Source: Siderastrea radians (lineage: Eukaryota; Cnidaria; Anthozoa; Scleractinia; Rhizangiidae). From it: a DNA stretch of 64,000 nucleotides. Below are positions 1 to 12,500 of the stretch, piece after piece (the stretch's first letter is position 1; the number at the start of each line of letters is the position of its first letter). Position numbers and translations under genes: made by a program. The stretch lies in NCBI GenBank assembly GCA_964017195.1, contig OZ024894.1, forward strand, positions 35,209,114 through 35,273,113. The letters are read 5' to 3'. A model generated the notes under the pieces. That model saw nothing but the letters and a program-made list of their open reading frames with translations, was not told where the DNA came from and ran no database searches.

Positions 1-850
1 CCTAAAATACTGAGCTTGGGCTATCTGTGATCCAGGGGGGTTGTTTATACAATAAATCAGTCTCTATCACGAGACCTCGATCTTGAAGAGTTTATGAACT
101 AACGATAGTTGTTTTACGTTCAATTAAATTTAGCGTGTCTTGCGTTATTTGTGCTTTTGTAAATTTTCTTTCTGAAAATTCTACGTTAAACGCTTTATCA
201 GGAAACAAAGAGAAAATTAAACAAGTAACGGCCAAGTAAACAAGTAGCGGCCAAGGCAGCAAAGAAAAACGTCAATATAACGGAGAGAGACGGCCTAGAA
301 GGCTTTGGAGGAGCTAGCACAATATTCTGTTCATCGAAGCAGTGTTTGACAGAGCTGTAATAAACGGGCACCGATGGGTTGAACATGTCAGAATACTAAA
401 CGTGGAGTACGCGACTTATGTCTTAAACGTCTCTTCGAGATTTAAAGTGAAAAAAACATGGAATAGACTACTACCAGAGAAGCCAATTTTGCCACAGACA
501 TTTCTAGGATTTGATTGATACGATCTATAAACACATATATCAGTCCTAAACTTGTCGGTCGGTAAGATAATAGACATCCTTCCTGGGGAAAGGGTAGGCC
601 TCCTCTATACAAGCCACCAAAACTGGAGTATACTTATAGGTATGATTGTACCGTTTTGGTTTGAAACAGCGTATGCTATCAGCCTACTTTGTCTGAAATA
701 GGGTATAGATTTTGAAAATTGTTATGGAAAGATCTGAAACTTAGGATATGAAAAATCGAACATATCCTCTGGAGGGGGACTAATAGCACTATGCCCTTCG
801 TGCATCCACAAAGAATTCTAGGATTATCGCTCCCCCACCCCCTCCCCCAA
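1..850. other. Gene-free stretch, nothing recognised
   Basis: Only short open frames without splice or domain support. Ends just before the minisatellite. Confidence 0.5.
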
Positions 851-869
851 ATATAGCATTATCCTTCCC

Positions 870-1250
870 TTGCATGGATAACAGTGTCTCCCCTTGGGCA
901 GCAGAACAGCCATTGCCCCGGATAACAGTATCTAAGTCTCCGGCCCCAATAGCAATATCTACCCCGATAGTAGTATCGCCCCCTTTGTAACAGTAAATCT
1001 AGATCTGGCCTTGGATAGCAGTATCTCCCCCGGAGGTCAGGAAAGCAGTATCTCCCCTGGATGGCAGCATCTCCTTGGATTACAGGATAATAGTATCTTC
1101 TCAACGGTGGATAGCAGTAACTTCCCCGGTTGGCAGTACCTTCCCTCAATAATAGTATCTCCCCTGGATAGCAGTGTGTCCCCCTCCCCCCCCCCCCCCC
1201 AATGGCAGCATATTTCCTTGAATAGTGGTATCCCCCCCCGGAGAGGCTCC
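870..1250. repeat. Minisatellite, unit about 16-25 bp (ATAGCAGTATCTCCCC type)
   Basis: Many degenerate units of ATAGCAGTATCTCCCCTGG and its variants, ending in a long C-run (1184-1200). Further scattered units occur at 1455-1530. Frames across it encode only RYCYP-like repeats and are artefacts. Confidence 0.8.
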
Positions 1251-1647
1251 AAGTACGCCATCAGCCATGACTCACGTTCTTAGGTAAAGTAAAAATTGGT
1301 GCGAAACGCGGAGTCCGGAAAAGATTTTAATGAATTACGCTTACTGGTTTCCTCCAACGGATCACTGCTACACAAGAACACCTTGTTTCGGTTCAAAGTT
1401 GCTACGTGAATTTTCGAACATTCAATGTTAATTGGCAAAAAGCTGACTCTTAACCCGACGACAATATCTCCCCCGAATAGCTGAATATCTCATCTCGGAA
1501 CGCACTATCTCCCCTTGGATAGCAACACGGATGGCCTCCAAGTACGAGATCGTCTAAGTTCACGACGAAATGTGGTGTCGGAACTAAGAGTTGAAGAATT
1601 CACCTGGTATCAGTTTCCTCTGGTGGACCGGCCACTCAACTTACTTT

Positions 1648-2045
1648 GACAGTTTCCCGGGGGGGGGGAACTCCCATATGAAAGTGACGGGGATGCTCGT
1701 CGTCTCGCTTAGGGGTGTAAATTGCAGATTTTGGTCTCGCTTTGGGTTCACAGGACGGAAATCCAATATTTTTACCTGTACAGGTATCGCTTAGGGTTGT
1801 GCTAAAGAAATATCTATATGAAAAAACCAAACGCCGTCAATCTTTAGCGTCAATCTTTAGGGCAATTAAAAATCACTGTAACTTCAGTGATTTGGTTGTC
1901 TGTTTTGGCGTGGTCTCGTTTTGGGTCAAATAACGCCTGAGCCACGCCCAGATTGGTCTCCTTTAGGGGTTTAATTCTAACTTTCCGACGAGCATCCCCG
2001 TCAGTTTCATATGGGAGTCCTCCCCCCCCCCTGGGACAGTTCCTT
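1648..2045. mobile_element. About 395-bp MITE with G/C-run terminal repeats
   Basis: CAGTTTCCCGGGG ... CTCCCATATGAAAGTGACG and GGGGATGCTCGTCG at the left are complemented at the right by CGACGAGCATCCCC, CATATGGGAG and CCTGGGACAG. Non-coding. Confidence 0.65.
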
Positions 2046-2361
2046 CTTCGGTTGAATTCATAACCCAGCCAGTCCGAGACCGAAAGGAATTCGAGCTATT
2101 TGATATTTCCTGCCTAGAGACACTACTGGAGACATGTAATTTAGCGCTAACTTTTTGAAGCCGTAGATAAAATCCTATAGTAATGGTTTTTGACCATTTT
2201 GCTATTCTGTACGAGATGGTTCTAACTTTTTAGTCCGTGGATAAAATCCCGAGGTGTGAATACCAAGAAGGTTTCTTGTCAGTGATGCTGTCTTGGTTTC
2301 TGCCTACAAGGTGGTTTCACTTCTTTTCTGAGTTAATTTGAGGATGAATTCCTTATAATTA

Positions 2362-2635
2362 TATGGGGCCTGGCTAAACTAGGAAACAGTGTTGTGAAAA
2401 CATTGTTTACAGACATGTTTCCTTGGGTGGCTAAACTGGGAAACTTACGTTTCGGAGGCAAAATTTGCGTCTGTGAAGCAAAAATGTTTTTGACTTGATT
2501 CAGAAACATTTCCTTGCTTCCAAAACGCCAAATTTGCTTCCGCAACATATGTTTCTCGCGCGGCTAAGCTGGGAAACATTTTCGTCTGTAGCAATGTTTC
2601 CCCAACAATGTTTCCTAGTTTAACCAGGCCCTGAA
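2362..2635. mobile_element. hAT-like MITE
   Basis: GGGCCTGGCTAAACTAGG at the left is complemented by CCTAGTTTAACCAGGCCC at the right. A related truncated copy is at 25230-25425 (shared GCAAAAATGTTTTTGACTTG). The CAGGGCC-type end suggests hAT. Confidence 0.6.
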
Positions 2636-2789
2636 GTGTGACATTCAAATGAAAGCTATCGATCTATACTTTCCTGTTGTGTTCAGTTGCTTATTACCCT
2701 GTGCAAAGTGGTTCCATCTTATCCGTTTGTGAATCCCAAAATGCTACTCTCAAATGAAAGCTACTGAGTAGTACTTTCCCAAGATGTTT

Positions 2790-3373
2790 CTAACCTGCGA
2801 TCAGGTGTTCTTTATTTAACTTAGGGGTGGCGAATTGGTCTTGCCAAAAATTAGGGTCGCGCAAAATTTCCGCTGAATTGTAAGGGTCTCGCAGTCTCGT
2901 TTTTTGAGCGATTCCTTGTGTCTCGGAGTCTCGAATTTTTAGGCAAAAGAGTCTCGGAATCTACCATTTTTTACATATCCGTCTTAGGATCTCGATCTTT
3001 TTGTGAAGCCACTTACATTCTTGAGTCTTTAGAAGGCTATAAAATGAAGTCCACGAAGCCATTTCTGATGTGCTTAGGTAACATCTTTAGTTGCTCTTAA
3101 CTGATCTGAAAGTCTCGGGTTCGAATTTTTGTGGCCTACAACATTTTAGGCTTGTATTTATAAAACTCTAAAAACTCGGTCTCGCAATTTGAAAATTGAA
3201 AGTGTCTCGGGCTCGTGCAACGAAAGGATCTTCTCGCCGTCTCGCAAAGTCTCGAATTTACCATTCGCCACCCCTTAACTTGTTTAACACACGAGAAAGA
3301 CGGTGGCGGCGTCTTTTCCGTGCGTTAAAAGAAAACAAAAACTTAAAAAGAAAAGCACGCCTGTTCGCAGGTT
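2790..3373. mobile_element. 584-bp element with 9-bp target duplication, carrying a nested insertion
   Basis: CTAACCTGCGATCAGG ... CCTGTTCGCAGGTT, flanked by AAGATGTTT (2781-2789, 3374-3382). Inside it, 2823-3274 (GGGGTGGCGAAT ... ATTCGCCACCCC) is flanked by TTAACTT and appears inserted later. Confidence 0.6.
2823..3274. mobile_element. Nested 452-bp inverted-repeat element rich in GGTCTCG
   Basis: AGGGGTGGCGAAT and ATTCGCCACCCC termini, 7-bp flanks TTAACTT (2816-2822, 3275-3281). The interior repeats AGTCTCG/GGTCTCGCA. Non-coding. Confidence 0.55.
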
Positions 3374-3609
3374 AAGATGTTTCTAACTTTTTTTGTACGT
3401 GGATGAATGACCTTTTAGTTTGACCATTCCAATGAAAGTTATTGAGTAGAACATTCATGTTGTACTGTTTTTCTATACTTTATAAGGTAGTTCTAGCTTT
3501 TCACTTTGTTGATAAGACCCAAAGGTTTGACAAGCTAAATGAAAGCTATTTAACAGTCCTTTCCCGTGATATTGTTTATAATTGCTGTACAAAATAGCAA
3601 GCCGAAGCT

Positions 3610-6579
3610 TGATGAAGCTTGATCGCAGATTGCTCCGCACCCACAGACCACTAACATAGCATAAAGAGGAGGAAATTTGTGTTTACCACCTAAAAGAAGG
3701 ACAGTGCTACACTAAACTTCCGAAAAGATTAACCCTCTTTAGCAAAGGGAATGCACACGCAGGCTAGCCCCGCATCACAAACGGCTACTAAAAACGTGAC
3801 AAGGAGGCGTTTTCACTTATGTCTTCCAGTAAAGGAAAGGCGGTTATGCTCTTCAAAAGATTACAAAACCACTCTGCCAAAGGAATGTTCATATAGGATC
3901 ATGCCTTAGTGAATGGTAACTTTCGTATCTTCACACATACCTTTGCCGATGAAGTTGCCCTTTCTGTTGACTTGGTGTCCCCAAACGACAGGTCTCTTTT
4001 TCGCGTCGCCTTTACTTTACGTTTGCAGCTTGCTTATATTGCTTTGCGTGCACGGCATTACTGTGCTTAACAGGAAGCCGTGAGCACTCTAATTTGACCT
4101 TGAAAAAAACACAAAGAAAACACAACACGAATCCTGTTTACCAAAATGGGCAGGTGAGTCCACGAATGCCGTTTGTTCGTTTACTTTTCTTGTGGTTTGT
4201 TCTCGTATTTGATAGGCAGCTATACAATAAACATGTCGCATTATAATCGAAGTGTTTACAGTTATCTGATTAGTAACCAAATGTTAGCATTTTAAAACCA
4301 TTTTCTTTGTAACAAATGGAAACGTGGGTTTTTACTTCCTTAATTTCGCGCATCGTGTTCACTAATAAGGTTAACTGGCGAAAATTTAACTCGCGAAAAT
4401 TAGTCCACCATAAGCATGATAAGGAAATGTTGATATATTAATTACTTTCTCGTCATAACAAAAATGCAAGATGATACGGTTATTGCACGTGTTGTTGACA
4501 ATAAACTCTTTTGTTTGAGCAAGAACAAGAGCTGGCTGTCTATTTTTACCAGTTTTGTACGTGACTGAAACGAAAGCCAATCCCAAAAAAGAAAATGTAG
4601 AAGGACCGTTTTATGGTAATGTTTTTCTCTTTTCACTGACAATAAAACTATATTTTAGAGTGGAATAAGTCTGGACGTCTATTTCTCCTTAGCTCTTTTG
4701 AACGTTACCGTCATCCAATGGTCGCCACAATTATGCTAACTGAACATTTTTACCAATCAAATTCTGCGCAATTTTTGAGAGTTTAAACACCGCCAATGTA
4801 AAAGGCATAAACGTACATCGTCTGTTGCAAGGTAATACGCTATTCAGTAACTGCCAGTGCTCAAGCATATTGGCATCTATCGCATATAAAAATAAGAGTT
4901 TGAATGTCATTTTTGTGAGGGAGATAGTATAAGAATAGCGAACAAGACGATATAATGCTTCATCACTTTTACACAGTGATTTCTCTTTCAGTTATTGCCC
5001 AAAAACGCCATACAGCTCGTATATTAACACTTCATCAATTATTCACTTTACAAAGAGGACAAAACCATCCCAAAATTCGACAGGCATTAACTGACAGCAT
5101 GCGAGATAGATACTGAAACCACGAGCCATAGCCCAAAGGCAAGTTCTTTTTACATTCTGAGGTGTTTCTAAGCACCTAGAGCGGGAGAGACAATAAACGC
5201 GAGTGTTCCATGGGGTATTGTCTCCTGCTTTGATAGAAGGCACAATGAAGACGCGGCCCGAGTGGCCTTCTGTGAGCATATACGTCGAAAAAAGAGAGCA
5301 GTCGATACCAAGAAAACGATGTTTATTGGTTTGCATTTTTTTTCAAAGATGATTAACTACAATACAAATACATGCTTTTAGTCTGATCGCTGTTATATAC
5401 TGTATGATCTACCATTAAAAAATTCACCTTCACCATTTTTTGCCTACAAGGACGAGGAAGATATGATCTGCAGCAACACGCCGTTTAAATGAACGAATCA
5501 AGGAGAGCTGAGATAACAAAGCCGACTCCCGATGACTCGAACCTTCAAGGGAAATCAAAAAAGGTTCGAGTTATCGAGAGTAAAATTATAAAGAAAATCA
5601 CCTGAAAGAAAAAACATCACGCAAAAATGCAGTTAACCTTATGAAGGATAAGTTAATGTTTAATTCTGCGGTATAAATCACTAATCTCTGCTTTTTTGAT
5701 AGCTTTTTCGATCTAACAGATCACTATCTTCGATTGAACGAACAAATCTCTTTTTCAGTACACTCAAAAGGTTTTCCATTCTCTTCAACCAATCAAAATA
5801 CTCGCTATTGCAGACGAGTTGCTAGGTCATGATGACGCCATAGGGTACGTCACGTTGCTAAGCAATTTTTTAAAGAAAACCGCGGGCTCAAGATGTCCTG
5901 ACGACCATCCGCTGACCAGGAAGCCCGCAGGCTTTGAGCGTAATGTCACCAACACAGGAAAATCCATTTTAAATGTTTGAAATGCTACAACAAGTGATTT
6001 TTACTTAGTTTTAATTTTGGACGATTCCTGATAAACAAATAACAAACATACGGTACGGGTACGCTTCTTACCGACTATGGAAAAAAATATAATAATATTA
6101 ACTGTTATAAATAAATTTAGACTTTGGTTAGAAAAATGACACACACCAGCACCACCACCATGTTACATATATATTTTTTGTTCCGAATCCTTGAATTCTG
6201 TCCCAGTTTTGTCATCACACAGATGACATTACATACTGTAGTGGGACAGGCTGTGGAGTCTTTATATGAAGTAATGGATTGACAGTCAAAGCCGTGAGAG
6301 GATAGTAATTATCTATTTGGACTTCGAAAGAAAGTAGTCTATTGCTTTTACCTTCGTCCTTTTTGCATCCAGTTTATCCCGTTATGGCAGGGAGAGGAGG
6401 TACTTTAGGTTTAAAGGCAAACTTCTTAATATTTACCGGAGATCGATGTCGGTCCATTACTGTTGATATCGATATGAATGTACAAGAAACTCCACTTACA
6501 GAAACAGTCGGGACTGACTAATGTTCAAAAGTATGGACGGTGTTATAACGAGAAAAGAAAACACAAAAAAGAGCAGGTG
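3610..6579. other. Intergenic DNA downstream of SREBP, including its probable 3' UTR
   Basis: No coding signal seen apart from chance frames; one small hairpin at 5515-5580. The part nearest 6579 is presumably SREBP 3' UTR, but no clear poly(A) signal was found. Confidence 0.4.
5515..5580. repeat. Small hairpin (MITE-like)
   Basis: ATGACTCGAACCTT is complemented by AAGGTTCGAGTTAT over about 50 bp. Lies in the gene-free region downstream of SREBP. Confidence 0.45.
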
Positions 6580-9500
6580 TCATTCAACAGCTGTCACTGA
6601 ATTAAGCTGTAACAAAAGCTGCTGACACTCTTGCAATGCTCTTTTGTCTCCGATTTTCTCCAAGGATGTAGCAGCTTCAACCAGCATCTTCTTTCGCTGG
6701 CATGGGCCGGATAGGAAAGGCAAAGGAAGGTGTCGACAGGCCGTCATCAGAGCTGCTGCTTTCTCCCGCTCTCCTGTAACACAAGTGCCTTCTCCCTCAT
6801 CATCTGTACAAAGAAACAAAAATTTACTTTAATGGAACAAATATAAGCAAAACAAATTTATGTTTTTATGAGACGAATGTAGGCTTAACAAACGTATTCA
6901 GCCGTGGAAAAATATTTGGAAACACGAGGTCCATTGTTTTTCCACAAATCCCGTTACTGTATAGCGAATCCTATGTCCCTACATTATCCCTTGCGATTCT
7001 TATACATTTCTCAGTTAAGCATTAGCGGAGATAAATCAGTAGTATATCAAGTGTAAAAAAGTTTAAACTTGGAATTAATCAAACAAATCGCTCGTTCTTA
7101 TTTCAACTTGTTTAATCGTCTCTTTCATGGATCAGTACGAACTTTGCACATGTCATTTGATTGTCACACGACTTTCCATAAAAGGAAAATTCAAGGTTAA
7201 CGCCCAACATCACGCAATCTACTATTCCAACACAAAGTTCAACGTCACAAAATCTTCACGATTCTCACATCCTGGTTGATGACATTCATCCTCTCATAAC
7301 CATTCGGTTAGAAAAAATATTAATACTGTGATGAGAAAAAACAAATTGGTCACTAAGTACTGTACCTGCATCTTCTTGATACTGTCCTTTGTGGCTACAG
7401 GAACTGACCACTCGTTGTCTCAGTGTGCTCCTCTGCAACAAGTGGTGTGTCTCTGTTGGGTTAGCTCCCGCCATCAGACGTGCCACAGCCTCGTACAAAT
7501 AAAGCTGAACAAAAGACAGACGCCACAGCATTAATCACAATTATATCTTCAGTTTGATACTTGTTCGTTTGAACCTGGACACTGCATTATGCCGAATCCT
7601 TAGGAAACAAACTCTTCGCTTGCCTCTCTTCGTCAATACGTTCCAGCAAACTGTCAAGGCGGCTTCACATGACAAACTAAGGTTTACAAGTTAATACCAG
7701 TTGGATTGTGTGAACACTGTTCAAACAGTCTACAAACGTTACCAACATGTTCCCAACCTGCTACGTTGTTCACACAGGCCAACTTAGGTGTGTCATCAGG
7801 AGTTGGCAAACGTCAGTTTCACGTGCGAAGGCGTCTTTAGGGATACGCAACGAAACGCTGAGGATGACACTGTCATGGATTCCCACCCCCCATACGGGGA
7901 CAACACTAACCCCCGTTATGGGAACCTGTCATTGTAGCCCATGTGTGACTTTGCCTTCACCTTCACTGCACTTAGAAGTAACTTCGGAGTTCCCCAAACG
8001 AGACTTTGCCTTACCCTTGGAAGAGCTGCAGGGATGTTGTGAGTGAGTTTCTGCAAACTATCAAGGTCATTCTGAAATGAACGCAACTCCACAGGATCAA
8101 CTGGCACGATAGTGTGAGGCTTCTGTGATAACTCCCAGAGATCTTTACGCGTGCCTAACAGCCAATCACAGCACAACAGCTGTGCTAACTGGTGCAATCG
8201 TCTTGCACTGCATTGGTGCAATGAAGAGCCAAGGTTGATGCTCTCTGCCAAATGAATGCCTGACTTCTTGCATAGCTGTGCACAGTCGTCAAGTGAGCTT
8301 GGTGGCAAATCACCAGTCAGGATTTGTTTCTTGGCTAAATAGGCTCTAAGAATCGCCTTAGCTAATGGATCCCTGGAATTTGCCACAGGATCTCTGCAGA
8401 GAAAACATATTAAAGTTACAATCAACACTGTACTGTCCTCGTTGTTTTCGCACTTATTTTCTACAATTCTGCTTTAGTCACGCCACTCCATACCTATCCA
8501 CTTAATCTTGTTGTACACTGTCACATAAAAAAATCCAAGGATGCTCCGATCACCTCCTTAGTGGGGGGTACAGATGGCTCTAAACTTGGACGCTTCCACT
8601 ACACTACAAAATTTCCCACTTTTTGCCCCTGCTTTGATTGTGTCCACCTCTTTATGCCCATTAAAAATTTTTTTCTACTCCTGTTTCCTCCTGTTTCTAC
8701 GCTCTTTTCTCTCTTTCTCTGCCTCTTTTCTCTGTATTTCTTTGTCTCTTTCTCTGCCTTCTAGGCATCCTACCCTGCATCCCCTTCCTTCTGAGTTCAT
8801 GCAAGAAAATGACCCAAAAAATAGGAATTAAGGGGTGAAAAAGAGTTCCTGATGATAGCCTGCGAGCAGTGTCTAATCTGCGTGAGTATCTTGGCAGCAG
8901 AGCTGCAGGTTGCAAGCCAGTGACTTTTCGTCCCATCATACTTCTCGCCAGCTCACAAGTAGCACCTCCGCCGCCAAGATACTCGCGTGAATAACACACT
9001 AAGTGAGCCTGCTCACAGGCTATCCTGTTGAAGACATTAAAACAACTTACTCTGCATTCCACAGACTCTTGGGAACACTTTCCACGGTGCTGTAATACCT
9101 CTCTGCAGCCTCATCCTCACCTCTCAACCAATTAACAGCCACCATTCCCACCGCTACCCACCACTTGGTCACCTGATCCTCACATGCACACTCATTTAGC
9201 ATGTGTAAGAAGCGCAGTGCATCACGGGCACTTTGGTCACCACCAGCGTCATCATCGGTTGCACTTGGTAATACAATGGCAGACAGTGCATAGCGCAGGA
9301 GATGTTCTCGGAAGGCTTGACTGACATGGGCAATAGGCTCAACTGAAACAAAACAATAACTGTTATGAGCATGTTTGGCTTTTGGTATACTACCAGATGT
9401 ATCAACTATCAGTAGGCAGCTGTTGCTTGATGCTATAGTGACAATAACAAACAACTCAATACATGCAAGAAATTCCGAATTTCAGGTACCAAACGATGCT

Positions 9501-12500
9501 GGTTCACGACAAGATAGCCTCCCACGCAGTCGTTTTTAGGGGAGTCGTATTAGGAGGGTAATATGACTCCCCTAAAAACGACTGCGTGGGAGGCTGTGCA
9601 CAAGAAAGCTAGACTTTTTGTTCACACTAGAATTACGATCACATTATGCGATTGAAACTAACTGTGACAACTTGAGCTATGTAGACTATACCAGTTCTAT
9701 AGTACACTGTACACATAATAGCCCCCATCCTTGTTGAAAGTGGGGAGCCATTAATCTAACCCTTGCCTATGAGACAGGTTTACATGAACTCTTGCACTCT
9801 CTCAAACGCCTTCTAGTGTCTGAACCAGGTTTTGAAAGTACAAGCAATCTTCAATTACTCAAAGTATTTCACTCCACTCTTACTTTTATCACTGACACTA
9901 GCCCACATGCTATCCCCTCCTTTGCATGACCAGCGGTTGCTGACAAAAAAGCGGTGTCCCTTTGGTTGGAACAACCACTGCAGTGAAGCTGGAATTGTTG
10001 TACCATCAGCTGCAAAAGAGGTCTGTGCACGGCTAAGAAAGTACCTCTGAATCAAACAACAGAAAGTAACTGTTAGTACAACTAAGGGGAAGGCACACTA
10101 GTAGAAAAGAGGTCCGCAGTTTGGACTTTCAGTCATATTTTTAACAGGAGGATCTGGTGGTCGGAGGTTCAAGGCTGGTCTCTTCATCATGCCGCATTAT
10201 TCATTTTTTTTCTTATGGCTGATTTAGATGGTACGATGTTTGCTTACAACTAACTGTTGTATATCACTTGTTCACCTTATGTCTACAACATGAATCATAT
10301 CGTCTAAATCAGACATACAACATCTTCATGACAGTTGCACACAACACTAAAAATGTCGTAGGATTTTGAAACATGCTTTAAAACCCTACAACAGTCTTAG
10401 CTACAGTCACAATGTTAGAAGGACGAGTCGGAAACAATCTTTGCCTGATGCGAGCAGCGCACTACAAACGTCAAATACAACAGAGGTAAGCAAGAATCGT
10501 CATGACTAAATCGACCCTTGGGCAAGAACCTTTTTCAAGTAGTCTTTCTTCTCTCTACAGGTGTACAAATGGATACCAGCAGACCACTAGGAAATTGTAA
10601 CAAAGAGGTGGGGGAAACACTTGTACACGACTAGCATCGCATCCAAGGGAAAATACAGCTGTAGTATTGCTCCTAGTTGCCTCACGCTTTTGAAAATGGG
10701 TTAAGCTCAGACACTTGTGAGCCAGTAGGTTCATGAAGACTTTACCCATGACCTTAAATACCTCTTAGGGGCTGGCGAAACTACAGAGGCAAGGCAGTAG
10801 AATTCTATACTGAAACAGTGTCAACAAATTTGCTATGGATGTCTGCTTAAAGCAAAACTTACCGCAATAAAGTGAAGACCATCAGGGAATGAAGTTCTTA
10901 TTTGAATTGCTGCTGATACATAGATCTCTGCCAAGACTTCTGTGCTGATCAGCTTGTCAGCAGACTCGGCAAGGTTCATTGCTGCTAGCCCAAGGAAAGA
11001 AGAACGCCAGCCATCCATGGATACATGACCTATAATAAAATACAATGTACTGCATTTAGCAAATGAGCTCCTTGGCATCAAAGGTACCTTCAATTCATGT
11101 GGAAACAGGAAAAGATAACTGCACAGAAATAGTGACTATACACAAAGATGACTCAGGTTTTGATTTGAGTACTTCCTTTATGATAACAACAGTGTCATGC
11201 ATGCCGACAGAATGTGTCTGAGGCAAAAAGTCCAACATGGCTGACTATTGTAAAATGTCCAATGAAGTAAAGGCCTGGACGGCACATGACCGTAGGGAAA
11301 AAAAATATTTCTAGACATGATAAGTGAATACCTGTAAGGCTCAGCTGATGTAACTTATGGTAGACCAAAGCTGCATCCTTTGCTGACATTTTAGCATGAT
11401 CCTTCCCATCCTTGCTTTTGCTTCGCAGCTTTATTCCACCGGCAGTAGAAGCAAGCCATGTCCCAATCCACAGCCTGTGAAGGATGTGCCGCATTATCTG
11501 CCATAACAAGCCACAGGCCACATCAAGCTTGGAGACAGGAAGTGGACGTTTCAGAGCTCTCAAGCAGATCTGCAAGTGCCTTGATGCTGAAATGGTGTCA
11601 CCCTGGAAAAAGAAACAAGCCTATGAACACAATAAATTCGGATTATAATTCTCGATAACAAGTTCAACAAAAAAATTGAACAACATTCCAAAATCTTGCG
11701 TTAAGAGGAATGTAAATTTTCAAGATCATCCAAATTACTTTATAATGCTGAAAAGTCCTACATGTGAAATTCAAATCCCACAGAGAGCAATGATATAGCA
11801 CGTTGAATTTCTAAAATTTTGCAGAATTGTATAATGGTGGTATAGTATTTCCTTCAGAAGCCCTTACCTTTGCCAGGTCTTCATCAGCTTGGTTCCTGTG
11901 CCTCCAAAACAACACAGCATTATCAGAGTGTGGCCGTGTCACAGGCTCACCAAACACAAAGATGCGCACCAGTACAGCCAGGGCTACGATGGCATGGAGC
12001 AGCCACTTCACTGCAAATAGACCAATACTCAGCAGCCAGTGATCCTGTGGAACAGGACCAGCATTGCCATAAGAATTCAAGGTTCTTCCTCCTCCATGTG
12101 CCCTTCCACTTTCCGCGGAATTAGAAAACAGCATGCCTGATTAAAGAAAGAATGATCGATTTATTTTAACTCTGGAGTATCTACACATTTATTAATATAA
12201 AAATCGACATTCTAGAGCCACAAAAAACTATGTTGCTTACATACTGAGCCATGCAAGATCAACAGGAGAGGGAAGAGCTTCACAAATGCCAAAATGAATT
12301 TACTGTATGGAGGCTGGGCGAGAAACATATTGGGAGAAAGGGGTGGAATGTGGTAAAAGGGAAGGAACTGGAATAAAATTGTACTTGTGATGTGGTGGGA
12401 AGCAGGATAATTCAGAAAAATACATTATTGCATTATTAGTACAGTGCATTTAAAACAAGAAGCTGGAACTGCCAATTGGGAGTAATTAACATGGGAAGTT

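Larger units (their letters stand above)
2110..3600 (+). repeat. Degenerate ~100-bp satellite interrupted by insertions
   Basis: Units contain GTGGTTCTAACTTTTT, GTGGATAAAATCCC and AATGAAAGCTACTGAGTAG in that order. Copies start near 2140, 2215, 2690, 3375 and 3485. The interruptions are the elements at 2360-2635 and 2790-3373. Confidence 0.6.

Noticed and set aside
198..386. Minus-strand frame of 62 codons with a hydrophobic stretch
   Set aside because: No splice context, no recognisable domain and surrounding stops; probably chance.
859..1149. Open frame of about 96 codons on the minus strand with RYCYP repeats
   Set aside because: It is a translation of the minisatellite; other frames over the same stretch are also open.
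10140..10200. tRNA-like B box (AGGTTCAAGGC)
   Set aside because: No matching A box or cloverleaf could be drawn; no tRNA gene was found in the window.
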